Positions 25,201 through 33,251 of a stretch of DNA of 64,000 bases are shown piece by piece. The notes beneath the pieces are model-generated. The model was given only the letters and a program-made list of their open reading frames with translations, had not been told where the DNA came from and did no database searches. The translations under genes and the position numbers were made by a program. Location: assembly GCF_027942865.1 (NCBI RefSeq), contig NC_134515.1, forward strand, positions 9,291,339-9,355,338. The letters run 5' to 3'. Position 1 is the stretch's first letter; the number at the start of each line of letters is the position of its first letter. This DNA comes from Odontesthes bonariensis (taxonomy: Eukaryota; Chordata; Actinopteri; Atheriniformes; Atherinopsidae).

Positions 25201-28200
25201 AAAAAATTAAAAAAGAGAGAGAAAGCCCAACTGTTTGGCTTTCTTGAGTTGAGTTTGGCACCTGACCTCCGTCTGGGAAGCCATGGCATTTCAGCGCTCC
25301 TGATCCGGTCATATCATTCTGTACATATCACACCTCAATTGTATATTTTTCGTGTATTGTATATTCCGTGGCGGCCGCTTCCAGCGGTGTTTCGGGCTCT
25401 CCGGGACCCAGTTTGGTGGCCTGCTCGGGAGGATCGGTGCCGTGATCTCTCGGCGGGACGCCGGCTGCAGGCGCTCCGCAGCTGGGCCGCGGCTCCGTTT
25501 CAGCTGCGGGGCGCCTGTGGTTGGTGTCCTGCCGAGAGATCGCGGCACCGGTCCTCCCGAGAGGGTCGTCGGGCTGGGTCCTGGTGGGCCTGGGGTGCCG
25601 GTGGAGGCAACCGTCATCCAGACGGAACTCCTGGAGAAGGCGGTGATTTAATTTTTTCATTTTATTTAGTCAGGGACCATGTGCAAAGTACATTAATTAC
25701 AAAGTAAAGAGATGACCTGCACCAGATTGTAGCTTAGAAGCTAATTTCCATCTGCAGTCCCATCTGCATGTCACAGACAGCGCCTGTCCATCTGTCTCCA
25801 CGTCACTGTCCTCCAGAATCTCAACGCTGATAGGCTGTCTGGCGCGAATATTTCGCCAAAGTTGGATTTTTTGAACTCGCGCGAATCGCATATTTTCACT
25901 CTCTCGCGCCACCGGCTTGAATCCGCGTCTAATCGCAACTTTGCATTGACTTTGTATGTGATCGCGTCGCCCGACCACGATCACATACAAAGTCATTTAA
26001 AAATATATATATTTTTTTTTCATGTTTTTTTGGAATGATTTTATTGCCTTCTTGTGATTTTATGTAGCTGTAAAGCCTTGCCATAATAGGCAACCTACTG
26101 CACTCAAGTCCTACCACTGCTTCATCTAAGAATGAATGAATGAATGAGTTTATTTAAAGGACAGCATGCAATACCATAAATCATTGCCATTTCATTAACA
26201 ACAACAAGATGGTTACATCGGATTTGGCAGGAGTGCTATTTTCCATCCGTAGTCCTTAAAGGGGGATTGGGTAAGGAGTAACATTGTTATCATTTCTTTC
26301 CTTTCTTTATTTAAAAAAAACAACCTAATTACCAGTGGGTCTATTTTAATCACTTTAATTTGTTCATTTCCGAATTATACATTTTGATTCATATTTCTTT
26401 AATATTTTCTTTAAAAAGGTCTTTAAGAAGCCTGATTAAAAAATAAATAAAATAAATAATTATCAGTTGGGAGCACATCTGTTTTAATAGTAGGTGCATT
26501 TTAATTTGTTTGGTGAAATCTTTGATGTTTATGCAGGACTTTATGTGCTGGGGGAGTTCATTGCATTCTTTTATAGCTATATATGAGATGCAGTTTTGTG
26601 CAAAAGCACTTTTTCTTTTTGGGATGGTGCAATTTCCCTGAAGAACAGTTCTGGTTGTTCTTACTGTACGTTCTGAGGCAGGCTGGATGAACTGCTTGGG
26701 TGGGGGTGGTGCAGCTCTGTGTAGTATTTTGAATATAAGGGTCAGGTTTGATAGCTTTGATAGATGGCTAATGTCTAGTAGCTCGTACTGTTTTAGGAGG
26801 GGACAGATGTGATCTGATTTGGGCTTCTTTGCCAGTATTTTTATTGTTAGCTTGTAAACTGATTTTCGAGGTTTAAAGGAAAACGCCGGAAAGTTTCAAA
26901 TTTACTATTTTCCCTGGTACATGTTCCCCAAAATCGATTTCTCACCTTGTTTACATTTGTCAGCCCGAGAGAGTAACATTCGCGAATGTTTAAAATTCAA
27001 GTTATACCGCTCTGGCTCTCCCTCCCTAGCGCCGCCATGTTCATTCAACATGACGTCAGAAATGCAAACATTTTTTCTACAGCAATGGAAGACACTTACG
27101 AACTGTCTTGGTCTGACTCAGACCAGGAGATAGAATGCGAAGTTTCGCCTGAGTCCGAGTCAGATCATGATCAGCCTCTCGATCCAAGTTATGTTAGCTT
27201 ATAGCCATCAGCCGAGATGGTCGGGTAAGGCTAAAAATAAGGATGGACAAGTGGCTGTCGCAGCAGCCGCGGCACCGCCGCCAAATACTAACGACTCACC
27301 GGTTGTATCCACGAGCCGTGAGGCGTTTCCGGACCCCATGCCCAACCTTGTGTACCGTTTCCAGGCCTACCGGCAGGTGACCTACTTTCTCCATGGGAGA
27401 CTTGGTAAGCGCTTCCAAAGAGTGATTCCCTCCTGTGCGGTGTGGGCGATCAGGGATGAATATGAGTCGCAGGACGGGACCTACAAGGGTTTCCTTCACG
27501 CCGACGAGGCAGTTGTAGACTATCACTACATGTGAACATACATGTTGAAATAAAAATAATTTCTAATTCTACTATATACAGGTAGTATTCAATCATTGTG
27601 TGTTTCCAAGTTACACTCTACACTTTGTTAGAGCACACTCCCGCCACACAAGTAGATTTTTTTTTTCCGCTGCACAAGTAGAATTGCATTTCTGACGTAA
27701 AATATGCCCGGATGTGGCTGAACATGGCTGCGCCCATGGCCAGAAGTGAAAAAATCTGGGAGCGCAAGGGGATGGGTTGAATAATGTAAAACAGTGTGAG
27801 AAATCAATTTTGGGGGACAGGTGTCAGGGAAAATAGAAAAATTGAAATTTTCCGACGTTTTCCTTTAATAGTGGTTATGCTAGCTTGGAACCAACTCGTC
27901 ATACAGTAAATGAAGCGGGATAGAATCATTGCATGATAGAATGTTATTGCTGCTTCCCGGGAGAGTGAGTTTCTGATATGTTTAAAAGCGATCAGGCTGT
28001 ATTTGATACTATTTGTCATTTTCTTAATGTGTTTACGAAAGTTTAGGTTGGAATCTAGGATAGCACCGAGGCATTTAGTCTCTTCTGTCACATTAATGGC
28101 CTTCAGAACAATCTGAAGACAAAAAGTTGCGTTGATCGGAGTGGAACAACCCTCCTCTCAGGGCACAGAGCATCGTTCTGTCATCACTTGCTTGCCTTGG

Positions 28201-30251
28201 TGCCCTTGGGCCAGCGGAGCAGCTCCAGATGCTCGTCCAAAACCCCTTTGAAGCGTCGGCCTGCGACAGAGGTGAAGCCTGGTATCCGCCCAAACCGAGA
28301 GTAGTAACTAACAGCGTCACTGCAGGGTGGGAGCAGGGAAGGAGAGTCACTCAACCATTCCCAGCTGCCTGTGCAGAAATAAGAGAAGCCATGAAACAAG
28401 CACGACATGAACAACTCCGCTCAACTTTATTCCTATAGCACGCTTTGCAAACAGCGTGAATATGATCAAAAAGGAGAACTAAGTACAGTCAAAAAGGGTT
28501 CAAATAAAGGAACATTAAAACAGGAAGTGAAAAATCAACCAATCAAGTATGAAGCAGGCATGTTTTAAGATTTGTAAGCATTCTGCTCCCCGACAAAAAA
28601 ACAAAAGCTCCGCCTCAGATTTTAGTTTGAAAAAAATGTTGGTCCGACAAGCAGGCCAGCATTTTGGGAACAAAGAGCTCTTGTGGGGTAACAGGATGAA
28701 AGGGAAGTAGGATTAGGAAGACAAAGACCTTGTGTTTACAAGTCTGCATTCAGTTCTATTTGGAGTTGGTTGTGAGTACTTGAGGGATTGAATATTTACG
28801 TTAACGAGAATGTGAAAGCATGCAAATGAAAGGTGTGCAGTACAGGTTTTAACAGGAATAACAGGAGTGACCTACTGACATACTCGCTATATTCCTGATA
28901 TATACTTGCCATGACCTGCTCAGGGAGTGGGCCCAGAGGTGAAAACTGTAGTTTGTAGTGTAGGAAGTTAAGGAGCTCACTAAAATCAGATTCAGCCAGC
29001 TCCAACTGCTGCAGGACTGTATAATGTGTCCCAAAGTGAACCATAATTCTGTTAAAGGTAGGGTAGGAGATCCTGGATTTTGAGTCCAGCGAAGCTGCAT
29101 TTTGAAAATACACAGGTAAAAAGTCCCAACCCTTTTCTTCACTTTCCCCCGAAGGCACGCCTCTAGAGTACATGAATGCGCACGAGCACGAAGGTGCACG
29201 AGCGCTGTTCTGACAGCAAGCATCGATCGTTGCCGTATTTAGTATTTAGTTTAATAATTACGTTTAATACGTTTAATAATGCTAGGTGCTAGCCAAGCTG
29301 GCTCTAGTTTAGCTTCCTGCCAAGCTTCTGGACGTGTAATTCGTTCACGGAGCAGGGTACGTGCACAGGGGGAATGAGGGGGAGGGAGGAGCAGATTGCA
29401 GTTTGATAGACGGCATCAGAATCCAATCATTGTGAACGGTCCGTTCACAATGATTGGATACTGTTTTTCCTAGATTGTACGTTCTAGAGGCCACTAAAAC
29501 TTTTCATATTTGTGTCAAAACTTTTAATTAATTGGTTGCAATGGGGGTGTGAAGAGTATTTAAAGCAATATGTAAAAAAATGTTCCAGAAAAAGATCCCC
29601 TACCCCGCCTTTAACTGAAGATAACAGCGATATCTGTAAATCTTTCAAAGAATACTTGACATCACAGCAATCCTTCGGCAAGACGTTTATGATGTGGCAT
29701 CCTTGAAATGTAGTCATCCATACTTAACTTTGAACAGAGCGAGCTCAGACTTAATAAGTCAGATTCCTGAGACAGTAGATAGTCAGTCAGAATTTTAACA
29801 GAGCAACTTTTTCCTCTCTCAGTTTCCCCACCAAACTGTTTTATCTTAATTGTATTGTGATCCCTGTACCTGTCTTGTGTCCCGGTAAGACACGTGTCTT
29901 TAAATAAATGTCCCCTTATTGTTCTTGGAAGTCATTTTAATGAGTGATTTTAACTCTCAGACAGCAGATTATGCATCTAAAACCATATTAAACCATATAA
30001 ACCATTAATTTCTGTTTGATGTGGTATTGGAAAATGAGGCTTGTTGTATGTGTATTAGTGCAGGTGTGAGTTTTACTTGTGTTATATATACATTTTGGTA
30101 ATAATATAGGCTGGAAGAGGACTTTACGCTAGGTACGACAGTAAAAGATGTTATAATCAGTTACTCACAGGCCTTACCCTTGGGGTATTCTTATTGCCAT
30201 TGCTGGTATTTTTTAAGGAAGAAGAAAGGGGGGAAGAGAAATGTATGTGTA

Positions 30252-30299
<48 letters not shown>

Positions 30300-31243
30300 C
30301 ATGTGTATGTATTTTTTCCTTTTCTTTTTTGCAACTGTACTATGTACACACATTTGATGGAGAACTAATGATGTAAATGGCGGCGCCTTATTATTTATTA
30401 AGAACTGAATGGGGGTGGGAATCTATAAGCTTGTCTTCATCCCACTCCTTTCCAAGCTTATTTGAATTTGCACAAAAAAAATTGTAATGTACTTAGCCGC
30501 TTGTTCTGTATTATTCTATATTATTTTTGCTTGGAATAAACTAAACTAAACTAAACTTTCTCCATTCAGGATGTGTGTCAGTGATCATTTGGACCTGCTG
30601 TCTTAAGGTCTTCTCTATTTTCAGTGGATTGGATTTCTTAGTAATAAACTGATATTTTTGTAAACCACATTTGTCTGCGTTACTGTCTGACCTCGAATCC
30701 ATTTGACCCATTAGGTTGATTAAGTTTGTGTGTTAACAGTATGTTCATTGACACAAAGAAACCATGCAAACTAATTTATTCAGTTGAGGTGGAAGCAAAA
30801 TAAACCTTCTGGACAATCTCTGAAGGCTGACTAGCTGAAGAGTATTTCATTTAAAAGATATCGATGCTTTATGACACGGGTGACAGTTTGTTACTACCTC
30901 TGTCAGAGCTGACACACACAAATTCCTCACATTCCTTCATGACAGACATAGAAAGCGCTGAGTTTTTACCCTGTTTGCTCATCTTCCCCCAGGTAACGGT
31001 GGTGAGGAAGTAATCCAGAGCAGCGACCGTTCCCTGTCCCGTCACGGCGTCCGACACCAGGATGGTGTTGTTCAGATCGATGTGCAGAACCAGCTTCTTT
31101 CTCCGATCATGATTTAGGGACCAGAGTCCCCGAGGGACTGCCACAGCGGGGTCGTCACTCGCCGGCTCGGAGACATCTCTCCGCTCGGTCCCGTCGTGTT
31201 GCTCCTCAGGTCGGAGGCCGCTGTTGTCACCGACCTCCGCCAT
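13245..31243 (-). CDS. HAD-fold-like uncharacterised protein, 6 coding exons, 378 aa
   Basis: Spliced minus-strand gene. Exons (start to end): 31243-30970, 28368-28196, 25059-24841, 18063-17903, 17816-17684, 13421-13245; phases agree at every junction and the joined frame is 1137 nt with stop. The N-terminal ~45 residues are acidic and low complexity. Then comes KLVLHIDLNNTI (about residues 50-61), like HAD motif I but with D56-L-N58-N-T60, so Asn replaces the usual second Asp. REFAVVFRTFGSD (about 183-195, T191) resembles motif II, GKIRCSKK (about 230-237) a Lys motif III, and QHIFIDDN (about 300-307) the acidic motif IV. The C-terminus ends in ENYERNLQQGAG. The fold call rests on these motifs; the activity is unknown and a phosphatase mechanism is doubtful given N58. 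Exon 2 ends ACCAAG|GCAAGC, a GC-AG donor, the only choice that preserves frame. All other introns are GT-AG. Introns contain an RTE LINE, SINEs, MITEs, hAT and L2 fragments. I do not recognise an established gene name. Confidence 0.82.
13763..13800 (-). repeat. SINE 3'-tail fragment
   Basis: Read on the minus strand, GTCGCTTTGGATAAAAGC followed by TCTGCTAAATGC is the conserved 3' segment of many fish tRNA-derived SINEs. The head is not visible. A fuller plus-strand relative is at 50037-50208. Confidence 0.6.
13841..15111 (-). mobile_element. 5'-truncated RTE-clade (Rex3-like) LINE with 12-bp target duplication
   Basis: A non-LTR retrotransposon 3' portion lying in the last intron of the HAD-like gene, same strand. 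The sequence CTAAATTAATAT occurs on both sides (13829-13840 and 15112-15123), defining the insertion. The element carries the C-terminal two thirds of the reverse transcriptase (CGFRPGRG, FVDLEKAFDRVP, LRQGCPLSP, LLFADDAVLLA) and the conserved tail region ending in PPRPDPRTSGR. Its 3' end terminates in (ATGG)n, seen on + as CCATCCATCC at 13841-13856. A single TAG at about 14584-14586 replaces the Glu expected between FAA and CEAAG and splits the frame. The clade call is by remembered family similarity. Confidence 0.85.
13856..15058 (-). pseudogene. RTE-like reverse transcriptase fragment with one nonsense codon
   Basis: Coding remnant of the LINE at 13841-15111. It runs in one frame except for the internal TAG near 14584: 158 codons before it (15058-14582, containing the FADD catalytic pair) and 236 codons afterwards from about 14566 (KFLGVLF-type 'YLGVLF' and the arginine-rich GRRPRGRPRTRWRDY segment). 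No endonuclease domain is present because the copy is 5'-truncated. It cannot retrotranspose autonomously. Confidence 0.8.
15226..15414 (-). repeat. tRNA-derived SINE
   Basis: Read on the minus strand the element starts CTGGGGCAATCTGTGTCGTA, continues with an A-box-like GTAGTGGGTCGAGC and a B-box GGTTCAAGTCC (15327-15337 on the minus strand), and ends with GCATAAAAAGCCCC and a T/A-rich tail. This is an RNA polymerase III-type SINE. A 5'-truncated relative sits at 37097-37211. It directly abuts the TTAA MITE at 15419. Confidence 0.75.
15419..15712. mobile_element. TTAA-flanked MITE (family shared with 43484-43830)
   Basis: TTAA at 15415-15418 and 15713-15716 brackets an element whose right end, in reverse complement, reads AGGGATAGTTCGCCTCCTTT and matches the 50-bp inverted terminus of the better copy at 43484-43830. 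The left end is worn (AGGATAG). The internal GCCAACTAGCCGGACTACCT segment is shared with the other copy in opposite orientation. TTAA target choice is typical of piggyBac and Kolobok transposases; no transposase is encoded. Confidence 0.7.
15720..17228. other. Intronic sequence without recognised features
   Basis: Part of intron 5 of the HAD-like gene. I see no further exon, RNA gene or clear repeat end. Confidence 0.35.
17235..17671 (+). mobile_element. LINE 3'-end fragment with poly(A), ending 13 bp from an exon
   Basis: The segment contains a short frame (GKVQ-like start, YYWNVDKRSD..., ENKEK-like basic stretch) resembling the extreme C-terminus of L1-like LINE proteins, then an AT-rich 3' untranslated region and an A-tract at 17660-17670. 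AAATGAG occurs on both sides (about 17228-17234 and 17667-17673), a possible short target duplication that overlaps the A-tract. The end lies only about 13 bases from the 5' splice site of HAD-gene exon 5 (17684), on the intron side. Family assignment is tentative. Confidence 0.5.
18325..19060 (-). repeat. Two adjacent interspersed repeats with short-tandem 3' tails
   Basis: On the minus strand two retroelement-like 3' ends can be seen: one ending at about 18325-18345 with repeated CTGAACTG, carrying CCCTGGAGGGACAATAAAGC upstream, and another ending at about 18530-18550 with TTGAATCTTGAATCTTGAG. The second extends to about 19060 and contains the string CTGCCATCAGATCACTGAAT seen in many fish repeats. 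Both look like 5'-truncated non-LTR elements or derived SINEs without coding capacity. Confidence 0.5.
19320..19391 (+). pseudogene. Possible transposase N-terminus remnant
   Basis: A 23-codon frame beginning MDRFLIKKGQKPAQKPSG and ending TGA resembles the opening of ZMYM/hAT-type domesticated or mobile proteins (M-D-R-F followed by basic residues). Nothing downstream continues it. This is a weak call. Confidence 0.25.
19699..20303. mobile_element. Non-autonomous DNA-transposon-like element rich in CGCAAG motifs
   Basis: The segment opens with AGCCTGGTTTATAGTCGG and closes with AGTATAACTCAGCCTTTA, an imperfect inverted pair. Near both ends the motif ACGCAAGC/GACGCAAG is iterated (19724-19850 and 20195-20275). 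This architecture is common for Harbinger-like non-autonomous elements of fish. There is no transposase frame. Confidence 0.45.
20310..23640. other. Intronic, repeat-containing sequence without recognised exons
   Basis: Lies within intron 3 of the HAD-like gene. The part around 20900-21400 contains strings typical of worn hAT elements (GTCAGGAGCCGCCACTGC at 21079-21096). Poly-A tracts occur at 22232-22249 and 22285-22297. A 22340-22760 stretch looks like an old repeat with broken frames on both strands, but I cannot name it. No conserved exon seen. Confidence 0.35.
23645..24768. mobile_element. hAT element remnant with BED-finger fragment (copy A)
   Basis: Ends read TAGGGCTGGGCAAC and, on the right, CGCGCCCAGCCCTA, an inverted pair. 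Flanks TACAAAAT and TGTAAAAT match at 6 of 8 positions, consistent with a worn 8-bp duplication. A minus-strand fragment RSSSSLKYHLKAKHTTDSSK (about 23979-23900) is the second half of a BED-type zinc finger. Relative to copy B (36573-37346) this copy has about 490 extra bases at 23988-24478, located inside the finger, with CCAA at both ends of the difference. The element ends 72 bp from HAD exon 3. Confidence 0.7.
25424..25561. repeat. GC-rich 36-bp-arm inverted repeat (potential hairpin)
   Basis: Left arm 25424-25459 starts CTCGGGAGGATCGGTGCCGT; right arm 25526-25561 is its reverse complement except for about three positions. The 66-base loop is also GC-rich. It lies in a 260-bp high-GC island (25365-25625) in an otherwise AT-rich intron and is followed by AAATAAAATG-type retroelement 3' sequence on the minus strand (25645-25700). 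Probably part of a mobile element I cannot name. Confidence 0.6.
25690..26010. repeat. Probable transposon-derived sequence, CpG-rich
   Basis: Contains repeated GCGCGAAT/TCGCG motifs and a minus-strand frame with RFARVQKIQLWRNIRARQP. Its right part has the inverted pair GACTTTGTATGTGATCG (25949-25965) and its complement near 25977-25995, making a short hairpin. The family is not identified. Confidence 0.35.
26877..27864 (+). mobile_element. Kolobok-like element, TTAA target, encoding P2X7-C-terminal-like domain
   Basis: TTAA at 26873-26876 and 27865-27868 flanks inverted ends AGGAAAACGCCGG / AGGAAAACGTCGG. Similarity between the two ends continues further inward (26884-26945 against 27800-27860). 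The plus strand has an acidic frame (YELSWSDSDQEIECE, about 27095-27140) and, after a frame change, a frame ending at 27535 with YRQVTYFLHG, RVIPSCAVWAIRDEY and GTYKGF. That last part resembles the cysteine/zinc-binding C-terminal domain of P2X7 receptors that is widespread in fish Kolobok-type elements. A transposase domain is absent, so the copy is non-autonomous. It sits inside the L2-like LINE at 26131-28110 and is therefore younger. Confidence 0.72.
27167..27535 (+). CDS. P2X7-C-terminal-like domain protein carried by the TTAA element
   Basis: A 122-codon frame within the element at 26877-27864. The first half is low complexity (an alanine run then PPPNTNDSP). The second half has FQAYRQVTYFLHGRLGKR and VIPSCAVWAIRDEYESQDG, matching the pattern of the P2X7 cytoplasmic 'ballast'-like module, though with fewer cysteines than the full domain. 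An upstream frame (about 26986-27204) carries the acidic part and may once have been joined by frameshift or splicing. Probably not a host gene. Confidence 0.4.
   Translation: MISLSIQVMLAYSHQPRWSGKAKNKDGQVAVAAAAAPPPNTNDSPVVSTSREAFPDPMPNLVYRFQAYRQVTYFLHGRLGKRFQRVIPSCAVWAIRDEYESQDGTYKGFLHADEAVVDYHYM
28420..28830. repeat. Probable retroelement 3' end and flanking unassigned sequence
   Basis: The start CAACTTTATTCCTATAGCAC is, in reverse complement, a frequent 3' terminus of fish non-LTR elements (GTGCTATAGGAATAAAGTTG). No coding sequence is attached and the other boundary is unclear. Confidence 0.35.
28840..29050 (-). pseudogene. Possible LINE ORF1 esterase fragment
   Basis: The minus-strand frame RIMVHFGTHYTVLQQLELAE followed by FSELLNFL and PLGPLPEQV resembles the V-H-V-G-x-N-D block and the 'SGPLP' segment of SGNH/GDSL-esterase domains in CR1/L2 LINE ORF1. 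The catalytic-region Asn-Asp is replaced by His-Tyr. It is interrupted at 29052 by the TTAA element. This is a family-pattern inference only. Confidence 0.35.
29056..29610. mobile_element. TTAA-flanked MITE with internal 39-bp perfect palindrome
   Basis: TTAA at 29052-29055 and 29611-29614 brackets inverted ends AGGTAGGGTAGGAGATC and AGGCGGGGTAGGGGATC (right end in reverse complement). Inside, 29421-29459 is a perfect 39-base palindrome centred on 29440 (arms starting ATCCAATCATTGTGAACGG). No coding capacity. The family differs in terminal sequence from the other TTAA elements in this window. Confidence 0.7.
29615..30365. other. Intronic sequence, AT microsatellite, no exon seen
   Basis: Intron 1 of the HAD-like gene. 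A (TA)n run of about 17 units lies at 30260-30294, preceded by TATGTG-type repeats. Nothing else is recognised. Confidence 0.4.
30370..30560 (+). repeat. LINE 3' end with TAAAC tandem tail
   Basis: The segment ends GGAATAAACTAAACTAAACT plus another unit, a simple tandem tail typical of L2/CR1-like fish LINEs; the upstream TGAATGGGGGTGGGAATCTA and CTTCATCCCACTCC strings are part of the same type of 3' untranslated region. Coding sequence is not preserved. Confidence 0.5.
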
Positions 31244-31475
31244 GAAAGCTTAACGGTAAAAATGAAAAATTAACGGCTGAAACGTGCTATCTAACCAGCT
31301 CAGCCATGAGCTTGGTTTAGGTCAGAATGACTATTTACCAGCACTTCCTCATGATTCGTCGACTATCTTCTTCTTCTCAGCGTGTTTATGGCACAATACC
31401 AAAAAGAGCAGACAGCGCCACCTTGAGTTTATTCACACGGGTGTTTGAACGTCAGGTTGGCTACGTCACGGCCAT
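31244..31475 (-). promoter_or_regulatory. Putative promoter region of the HAD-like gene
   Basis: This is the short stretch between the first coding ATG (31243-31241) and the foldback element starting at 31476. I see no TATA box at a convincing distance. GGCTACGTCACGGCC at 31459-31473 contains a CRE half-site (ACGTCA on one strand), and a 25-bp copy of 31445-31469 with one mismatch is at 32221-32245 on the far side of the foldback element. The assignment is positional. Confidence 0.3.
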
Positions 31476-32200
31476 GGAAGTTTTTCTGTGCCATCAGAGT
31501 TACTTTGAATTTGAAAAACCAACAGTGTAAAAAAAAAAATCAATTTCTAAAAACAAAAATCAATGTAAAAAAAAATCAACATCTAAAAAAAATTCAATGG
31601 AAAAAAAATTCAACATCTAAAAAGAATTCAGTGGAAAAAAATTCAACTTAAATAAATTCAGTGAAAAAAGAACCAGACTCAACATCTGGGTAAACTGGGA
31701 GAAGCAATCGATCCCTGTCTCAATTCATCCAACGGCAGCCAATCAAGTTACGCTCCATTGGACAGATCAGCCATGTCCACTAACGCGGGTGATGGTGCTT
31801 CGGTGAGTGAGTTTACTTTATTTGCCATTTGTGTTAATAAAATTGAGTAATAGATATTACTCAATATCTATTGAGCTGATCTATGGAGCGTAACTTGATT
31901 GGCTGCCGTTGGATGAATTGAGACGGGGATCGATTGCTTCTCCCTGTTTACCCGGATGTTGAGTCTGGTTCCTTTTCCACTGAATTTTTTTAAGTTGGAT
32001 TTCTTTCCGCTGAATTTTTTTAAGTTGATTTTTTTCCACTGAATTTTTTTTTAGATGTTGAATTTTTTTACACTGATTTTTGTTTTTAGAAATTGATTTT
32101 TTACACTGTTGGTTTTTCAAATTCAAAGTCTGATTTTGATGCTGTAAAAATTCAATATTAGAAATTCGTATTCAAACTCTGATGGCACAGAAAAACTTCC
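31476..32200. mobile_element. 725-bp foldback element with ~300-bp inverted arms
   Basis: The left end GGAAGTTTTTCTGTGCCATC is repeated in reverse complement at 32181-32200. Imperfect complementarity runs through about 31476-31765 and 31885-32200, leaving a loop of roughly 120 bases. The arms are built of degenerate tandem units of about 16-18 bases (AAAAAATTCAACATCT / AAAAAGAATTCAGTGG). The inner arm parts share AAGTTACGCTCCAT and CCAACGGCAGCCAATC. No coding capacity. It lies 230 bp upstream of the HAD-gene ATG. Confidence 0.75.
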
Positions 32201-32285
32201 ATATATATATTTCTGGCAAATTGAACGTCAGGTTGGCTATGTCACCTCAACTACCGTTAAACCCAGAACAAAGAAGCTGGTTTAG

Positions 32286-32975
32286 ATCTTCTCATGGAAA
32301 TTTTTTATTACAATAAGGTACGAGAAGTTACATTTAAATTGCTCCACAGATGTTATCCAGTCAAGACCCTTCTTGTAAAATACAAGATCAATATTGACAC
32401 ATACTGTTCCTTTCGTGGCAATGTAGATGAAACAATATGTCATCATTTATTTTGGGATTGCACCTACTCTTGTGTCTTTTGGATTGACCTAATTAATTTT
32501 ATAAACAACAAAATTGACTTTATTACAAACTGAACATCCAGCATGTTTTATTTGGTCTGACACAAAATGAGGAAAGAAATCCAGGAAAATTTTATATTAT
32601 CAACCTTCTTTTAATATTTGCTCAATTTCATATTCATTGTACTAAATTTACACACCAGCATCCAAACCTTATTGTATTTAAAGCACTCTTTTCATCCTAT
32701 TTAGGATCTTTGGAAAATTGTATAAAATCTAAAGCCAGCAAAACAAGAAGATTATGTGAAGAATATAATTTAATTTAAATCATATACCTCAAGCTCTTTT
32801 ATTTTACTTCTTTTTATTTTCTTTCACTTAATTTGTTTATGGATCTCTAATTTAAAATGGTGAAATATATTTTATTTTTGTAACTACCTTTTGTCCTGTT
32901 GTGATGTAATATTTTCCTGTTTATATGTTATGTTCAATTATGCAATAAAAAACAAACAAACAAAAAAACAACAAC
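32286..32975 (+). mobile_element. 5'-truncated L1-like LINE 3' end with 15-bp target duplication
   Basis: The 15-mer AAGAAGCTGGTTTAG is present at 32271-32285 and 32976-32990, defining a clean insertion. The inserted sequence encodes a C-terminal segment (KLLHRCYPVKTLLVKY, then CSFRGNVDETICHHLFWDC) with the Cys-x2-Cys...His-x4-Cys/His spacing of the zf-RVT region at the end of L1-like reverse transcriptases, ends at a stop at 32533, then has an AT-rich 3' untranslated region and an A-rich tail (AATAAAAAACAAACAAAC...). It is younger than the unique DNA it disrupts. Confidence 0.82.
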
Positions 32976-33154
32976 AAGAAGCTGGTTTAGCTAGCTAGCC
33001 TAACGAGTTTTCGTTAGCTTTTAAAACCCCTGACAAAACTTACGGAATCACTTCCTTTATAATAATAATAATACTGTTTGAATAAACTGTTGATAAGACA
33101 CAAAATTATTTCATCGACCCGCTGAACATTTTGGCTTTTTAAAACATTCCTAAA

Positions 33155-33251
33155 ACTGTATAAAACTAAGGACTTTATGTTTTGTATGAAGCCATCAGAG
33201 CTCAGTGATACAGTCCCAGACAATAAATATGAAAGTGAGATGTAAATCACA
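33155..33251. repeat. Dispersed ~100-bp repeat, other copy at 6492-6590
   Basis: Contains AAGCCATCAGAGCTCAGTGA and GAAAGTGAGATGTAAATCAC in the same order and spacing as the copy near 6500. The nature of the repeat is unknown. Confidence 0.6.

Larger units (their letters stand above)
26131..28110 (-). pseudogene. L2/CR1-like LINE 3' portion (reverse-transcriptase C-terminus), split by a TTAA element
   Basis: Read on the minus strand, 28098-27890 encodes ETKCLGAILDSNLNFRKHI and the rest of the RT thumb region. After the inserted element (26877-27864), the frame resumes at about 26870 with RKSVYKLTIKILAKKPKSDH and runs through a characteristic C-terminal segment (ELLDISHLSKLSNLTLIFKI, then RTTRTVLQGNCTIPKRKSAF) to about 26480. 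The 3' end near 26131 has GAATGAATGAATGAATGA on +, the tail repeat. The copy is 5'-truncated and non-functional. Confidence 0.75.

Noticed and set aside
25249..25707. Long frames on both strands in the GC island
   Set aside because: They are mirror images of a hairpin-forming, high-GC repeat and have no family resemblance or splice context.
27900..28091. Independent small gene on the minus strand
   Set aside because: The translation is the RT C-terminal region of an L2/CR1-like LINE and continues on the other side of the TTAA element.
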